Below are positions 7,337-13,303 of a stretch of DNA of 13,303 bases, one piece after another. A model generated the notes under the pieces. It was not told the DNA's origin and ran no database searches. It saw nothing but the letters and a program-made list of their open reading frames with translations. The position numbers and the translations under genes were made by a program. Source of the stretch: Clostridia bacterium (GTDB lineage: Bacteria; Bacillota_A; Clostridia; Peptostreptococcales; Anaerovoracaceae); contig JAKSSI010000011.1 in assembly GCA_024403175.1 (NCBI GenBank), positions 1-13,303 on the forward strand, given 5' to 3'. Every line of letters begins with the position of its first letter. Within the stretch, counting starts at the first letter, position 1.

Positions 7337-8597
7337 ACTACAAAAGGCAATAAATTTAATATTTGTACTGGTTGTTTGTTCTGTACTTTTGATAGGCGCT
7401 GGTAGAACTGTATTTAAGCCAAAGGATGTTAATGAATACGAAAATCGTTATTCAAACAAACTTGGAAAACTGAATACCGAAAGCTATCTAAATAGCGCTT
7501 TTCAAGACAGCGTTGAAGATGCCTTGGCCGACCAAATTCCTTTTGCGGAAAAGATTAAGGAGTTTTACAACAACAGCATTTCTGGCACTATAAATTACAT
7601 GCTAGAAAATGTCTTCGGTTTTAAACTCACAGTTTCAGAAGAAGAGATTCCTGAAATAATAATAGAGCCTGAAGATCCGTGGAAGTGGCTTATGGAAACT
7701 CCAGATACCGAATTCCTTCCATCCTATGTAAAACTATCCAACGGAATGAAGGTTAGAAATGGTCATATTCTTTACGGCATTAATGAGCTGGAGTGGTCCA
7801 TTGATAACATAAATCACCGCATAGAAAACATTAATCAGATAATGGAAAACCATCCTGATATTGAGTACTATGCGTACTACGTTGAAAAGGAGACAGACAT
7901 AGAATTTGAAACCGGAAGAAAGATGGGTATTTCAGACTATGTTATGGAACACATAAATATTCCAAGCGAACGCAAAGGCATTTTTAAAGTTAAAAACTTC
8001 TTTGAGTTCGACCGCTTCTTCTACAAGGTTGATCATCATTGGAATCATCTTGGGTCGTACAGGGGATATAGAGAAATCTGCCAGCTGTTTGGATTTGAAC
8101 CTATAGAACCTTTGTGGACAAGCCAAATTGGTATGGTTAGCGGATCTAAAGCAACAGGGCCTGATGCATCAGCCTTTACTGAAAAGTTCTTTGCATTTAA
8201 GTTTAACTTCCCACATTATGAGGTTTGGCTTAACGGTGGTAAAGCAGGAGATTACGGATATCTTGAAAGTATCTTCGCTAAAAATGACGAAGCTCAGCGT
8301 AGCAAACGTATAACATACGGATCGGTTTATGGTCAGGATAATGGTGAGACTATTATTAAAAATCCAAGCTCCGACGGAGGCAATATTTTAGTCTTAGGTG
8401 ATTCATTTGACAATCCGCTTCTTAAATTATTAGCAAACCATTTTACAACACTTTATAGCGTTGATAACAGAAACTATGAAAGCCTTGTTGGTAAGACTTT
8501 CAATTTAGAAGAGTATCTTAAGGATAAAGAAATAGATAAGGTGCTGTTTGTAGGAAATTCGGATTTCTTCAGACTTGGCGCTTTCAATATAAAGTAA
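7329..8597 (+). CDS. DHHW/AlgX-like extracytoplasmic protein, probable partner of the MBOAT acyltransferase
   Basis: SGNH-hydrolase-related protein of the DHHW family, typically paired with AlgI-type MBOAT proteins for O-acetylation of surface polysaccharide. A short N-terminus is followed by one hydrophobic segment (about residues 8-25), a membrane anchor or uncleaved signal, placing the rest outside. The ENRYSNKLGKL...DQIPFAEKIK region is typical of the family. Key residues: DHHW at 235-238 and GDS with D358 and S359 in ILVLGDSFDNPL, resembling the catalytic triad of AlgJ/AlgX. I chose ATG 7329, which follows AAGGA (7320-7324) and overlaps the buk stop by 8 bases; an adjacent TTG at 7326 sits too close to that site. 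Its stop overlaps the MBOAT start by one base (TAATG), suggesting coupled synthesis of the pair. The substrate polymer is not evident. Confidence 0.85.
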   Translation: MTKLQKAINLIFVLVVCSVLLIGAGRTVFKPKDVNEYENRYSNKLGKLNTESYLNSAFQDSVEDALADQIPFAEKIKEFYNNSISGTINYMLENVFGFKLTVSEEEIPEIIIEPEDPWKWLMETPDTEFLPSYVKLSNGMKVRNGHILYGINELEWSIDNINHRIENINQIMENHPDIEYYAYYVEKETDIEFETGRKMGISDYVMEHINIPSERKGIFKVKNFFEFDRFFYKVDHHWNHLGSYRGYREICQLFGFEPIEPLWTSQIGMVSGSKATGPDASAFTEKFFAFKFNFPHYEVWLNGGKAGDYGYLESIFAKNDEAQRSKRITYGSVYGQDNGETIIKNPSSDGGNILVLGDSFDNPLLKLLANHFTTLYSVDNRNYESLVGKTFNLEEYLKDKEIDKVLFVGNSDFFRLGAFNIK

Positions 8598-9994
8598 TGG
8601 TATTTAGCAGTTTAACATTTGTATTTTTCTTCTTAACAATAACTTGTGTATTGTACAAGATAATTCCAAACAGAACCTACAGAAATGCGGTTCTGCTTTT
8701 GGCGTCTTTGGTTTTCTATTCCTGGGGCGAACCAAAACTTGTATTCCTCATGGTGTGTGTTGCCTTTGTAGCATACATTGGTGGACTCTTAATCGAAAAG
8801 TTTAGAGGAAAGGGCATTTCAAAATTTATCTTTGTAATCACAACTGTTTTGATTCTTGCAAATCTTTTGTACTTTAAGTACATCAATTTCTTTGTAAACA
8901 ATTTAAACCACTTGGGATTCTCAATTACTATAGGAAACGTAGAACTGCCTATTGGTATCAGTTTCTACACATTCCAAATTTTGTCCTATGTAATAGATCT
9001 TTACTGGGGAAATGTTAAAGTTCAGAAGAATTTTCCAAATCTTCTTTTATATCTTTGCTTCTTCCCACAGCTTATTGCGGGCCCAATTGTAAGATACAGC
9101 ACAGTTGAATACGAAATTACAAACAGAAAAGAAAACTTTGAAGACGTTGTAACAGGCGTAAAGAGATTTATTATAGGTCTTGCAAAGAAGGCTATTATTG
9201 CAAATGGCGTGGCTATGGTTTCCGATATCATCTACGCAGGCGATGTAAGCATCTACGGCACAGCTATGCAGTGGCTTGCTGCTGTAGCTTATTCACTTCA
9301 GCTTTACTTCGACTTCTCAGCATATTCCGATATGGCCATTGGTCTTGGTTTAATCTTCGGATTCCACTTCCTTGAAAACTTTAACTATCCTTACATCTCT
9401 TGCAGTGTAACGGAATTTTGGAGAAGATGGCACATGAGTCTTTCAACATGGTTTAGAGATTACATCTACATTCCACTTGGAGGTAATAGAGTATCTAAGC
9501 CAAGATGGATGTTCAATATCATGGTGGTTTGGGCGCTTACAGGTTTCTGGCATGGTGCTTCTTGGAACTTCGTACTTTGGGGGCTTTACTACGGAGTTCT
9601 CTTAATGCTTGAAAAACTTCTTCTTGGAAAGCTCCTCGAAAAACTCCCAAAGTTTATCGGTTGGATTTACACAATGTTTATTGTAATTATAGGCTGGGTG
9701 CTCTTTAACATTACAAGTCTTTCAGGTATTGCAACAGCTCTTACAAATATGTTCACATACAGCCCAACAAACATTCAGACTGCAATTGCCGAAAACACAT
9801 CGATCATTCAGGGCATGCTTTATATGCCTTTAGGCCTTGTGTTCATGTTCCCAGTGGCAAAGCTGTTTAAGAATTTTAAGAACCACAGCGCTACACTTAT
9901 TTTAGAAAACATATTCTACTTGGCTATATTTGGGGTCAGCGTAGTTATTTGCATCAGCTCAAAATATAATCCGTTTATTTACTTTAGATTCTAG
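8597..9994 (+). CDS. MBOAT-family membrane O-acyltransferase (AlgI/DltB-like)
   Basis: Multi-pass membrane acyltransferase that moves an acyl group, usually acetyl, from a cytoplasmic donor toward an extracellular polymer. The 465 residues are strongly hydrophobic with about ten or more predicted membrane segments. AlgI-type signatures are clear: SLVFYSWGEP near the N-terminus, PIGISFYTFQILSYVIDLYWG, FFPQLIAGPIVRY, DFSAYSDMAIG, and the MBOAT core EFWRRWHMSLSTWFRDYIYIPLGG with H279, then TGFWHGASWNFVLWG with the presumed catalytic H319. The ATG overlaps the DHHW stop by one base. AlgI is the closest family; DltB is less likely because no dltA, dltC or dltD gene is present. The nearby acyl kinase raises the possibility of a non-acetyl donor, but that is speculation. 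Confidence 0.93.
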   Translation: MVFSSLTFVFFFLTITCVLYKIIPNRTYRNAVLLLASLVFYSWGEPKLVFLMVCVAFVAYIGGLLIEKFRGKGISKFIFVITTVLILANLLYFKYINFFVNNLNHLGFSITIGNVELPIGISFYTFQILSYVIDLYWGNVKVQKNFPNLLLYLCFFPQLIAGPIVRYSTVEYEITNRKENFEDVVTGVKRFIIGLAKKAIIANGVAMVSDIIYAGDVSIYGTAMQWLAAVAYSLQLYFDFSAYSDMAIGLGLIFGFHFLENFNYPYISCSVTEFWRRWHMSLSTWFRDYIYIPLGGNRVSKPRWMFNIMVVWALTGFWHGASWNFVLWGLYYGVLLMLEKLLLGKLLEKLPKFIGWIYTMFIVIIGWVLFNITSLSGIATALTNMFTYSPTNIQTAIAENTSIIQGMLYMPLGLVFMFPVAKLFKNFKNHSATLILENIFYLAIFGVSVVICISSKYNPFIYFRF

Positions 9995-10005
9995 GAAAAC
10001 AAACA

Positions 10006-12586
<2,581 letters not shown>

Positions 12587-12587
12587 T

Positions 12588-13157
12588 ATGACTATTGTAG
12601 ATGCTAAAAATACTGAATTTAAGGAACAAATAACATCTCTTTGGAATAAATCCTTTGGCGACCCAAAATCCTTCGTAGAAGACTTTTTTACAGCCTTTGA
12701 TGACGAAGTAACTTGCTGTTTGTTGCTCGACGAAACTAAGACTAAAGTGCTGTCTATGGCAAACCTTATTTCGTGCAAACTGAAGATAAACAGTCGTGAA
12801 TTTAATATTGTTTATCTATACGCTATGTGCACTGATGAACAAAGCCGCGGGAAGGGGAATGGTTTAAAATTACTTAAAGAAATTGAAGATTACTGCAGAG
12901 ATAAAGGCCTAGATGGAATAGCGCTTCTTCCTGCAGAAGACAGCCTGATTTCATTCTATGAGAAAGCGGGATATGAAAGTTTCTTTGTAAATGAAGCAGT
13001 AAATGACAATGCGGTTATTTACTCTGACAAATACTTATCCTACATCACCAAAATAGGTGTTAGCTCAAAAGAGAATCTTCCAAATGGAATGCTTTTGCCA
13101 TTTAACAGTGAAATAGATTTATCTGCAAAGCCTTTTATGGCTTATCCAATGAATTGA
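12588..13157 (+). CDS. GNAT-family N-acetyltransferase
   Basis: Acetyl-CoA-dependent transferase of unknown substrate, 189 residues, cytoplasmic, with no signal or membrane segment. The GNAT fold is shown by the N-terminal SLWNKSFGDP region, a central strand VYLYAMCTDEQSRGKGNG with the acetyl-CoA loop R87-x-x-G90-x-G92, the following helix, and LLPAEDSLISFYEKAGYE, the usual motif B ending. The C-terminal tail LPNGMLLPF...PFMAYPMN looks like a natural family end, so the TGA stop is probably genuine. It starts one base after the glpK stop with only a weak upstream AGG, so it is probably coupled to glpK and the last gene of the operon. It could acetylate a small molecule, peptide or protein. Confidence 0.85.
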   Translation: MTIVDAKNTEFKEQITSLWNKSFGDPKSFVEDFFTAFDDEVTCCLLLDETKTKVLSMANLISCKLKINSREFNIVYLYAMCTDEQSRGKGNGLKLLKEIEDYCRDKGLDGIALLPAEDSLISFYEKAGYESFFVNEAVNDNAVIYSDKYLSYITKIGVSSKENLPNGMLLPFNSEIDLSAKPFMAYPMN

Positions 13158-13177
13158 ATAATTAAAAAAGACATTTT

Positions 13178-13303
13178 ATGATTCCTAGGGGGCACGCTCT
13201 CGCTAAGCTGGGGGCCCACAGCGGTTCTGGGGTTCTTGCATCGCCTTGCGGCTCGCAACAACCAAGAACCGGTTCCCCAGATTGCCCCTTGCGGAACACA
13301 TAA
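13178..13303 (+). CDS. Possible 41-residue ORF across the GC-rich element, doubtful
   Basis: ATG at 13178 opens a frame that stays open through the whole GC-rich element to TAA at 13301-13303, giving a Gly/Ser/Pro-rich 41-residue sequence beginning MIPRGHALAK. No ribosome binding site is convincing, composition is unlike the other proteins here, and a second frame on the + strand and part of the - strand are also open, as GC-rich structured DNA often allows. It is more likely a by-product of the element than a gene. Confidence 0.15.
   Translation: MIPRGHALAKLGAHSGSGVLASPCGSQQPRTGSPDCPLRNT
13184..13294. repeat. GC-rich, highly self-complementary intergenic element
   Basis: Positions 13201-13260 are 39/60 G+C, far above the AT-rich genes. 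Nested complementarity: TTGCG (13246-13250) with CGCAA (13254-13258); GGTTCTTG (13231-13238) with CAAGAACC (13263-13270); CTGGGG (13227-13232) with CCCCAG (13275-13280); and GGGGCA (13189-13194) with TGCCCC (13283-13288). CCTTGCGG is repeated directly at 13244 and 13287, and GGTTC occurs three times. This resembles a mobile or dispersed structured repeat (REP or MITE-like) or a structured RNA. No T tract follows within the window, so a simple terminator is not supported. Copies elsewhere cannot be seen. Confidence 0.6.

Noticed and set aside
13227..13280. Rho-independent terminator after the GNAT gene
   Set aside because: The stem is strong but is followed by ATTGCCCC rather than a T run, and it is nested in a larger structured element.

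Overview
The window looks like a low-GC Gram-positive chromosome, most likely an anaerobe of the class Clostridia. The main reason is the gene order at the left end: PP2C phosphatase, PASTA kinase, rsgA, rpe. AT-rich, AAG/GAA-rich codon use, a butyrate kinase family gene and Clostridia-like envelope genes support this. I cannot place it below class. The standard code fits: TGG is used for Trp, and no intact gene needs TGA read as an amino acid. All genes lie on the + strand.

Positions 1-5754 hold a compact signalling and translation cluster. It contains the 3' part of a PrpC/Stp-type PP2C phosphatase, a PrkC/Stk1-type membrane Ser/Thr kinase, the ribosome-assembly GTPase rsgA, rpe and lepA (EF4). 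The genes abut, overlap by 1 base or are spaced by a few bases. Next comes a short structured leader (5755-5857) and rpsT (ribosomal protein S20), closed by a hairpin terminator near 6167-6198.

Positions 6197-13157 form a second tightly packed transcription unit. It starts at a promoter whose -10 box lies 8 bases before the start codon of a butyrate kinase-like gene, so its mRNA is probably leaderless. It continues with a DHHW/AlgX-like extracytoplasmic protein and an AlgI-type MBOAT acyltransferase, which together look like a cell-surface polymer O-acylation pair. It ends with hemW, glpK and a GNAT acetyltransferase.

Positions 13158-13303 are unlike the rest: a GC-rich, strongly self-complementary element that runs to the window end and may be a dispersed structured repeat.

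The points most worth a second look are: (1) the kinase has a C-terminal domain resembling the LysM-like subdomain of MltG/YceG after two PASTA repeats; (2) glpK carries a 17-T tract that replaces, without changing length, the segment holding an ATP-contacting glycine; (3) the acyl-kinase operon has a leaderless-type promoter; (4) an in-frame TGA interrupts the phosphatase; (5) the terminal GC-rich element. I found no CRISPR array, transposase, phage gene, tRNA or rRNA.
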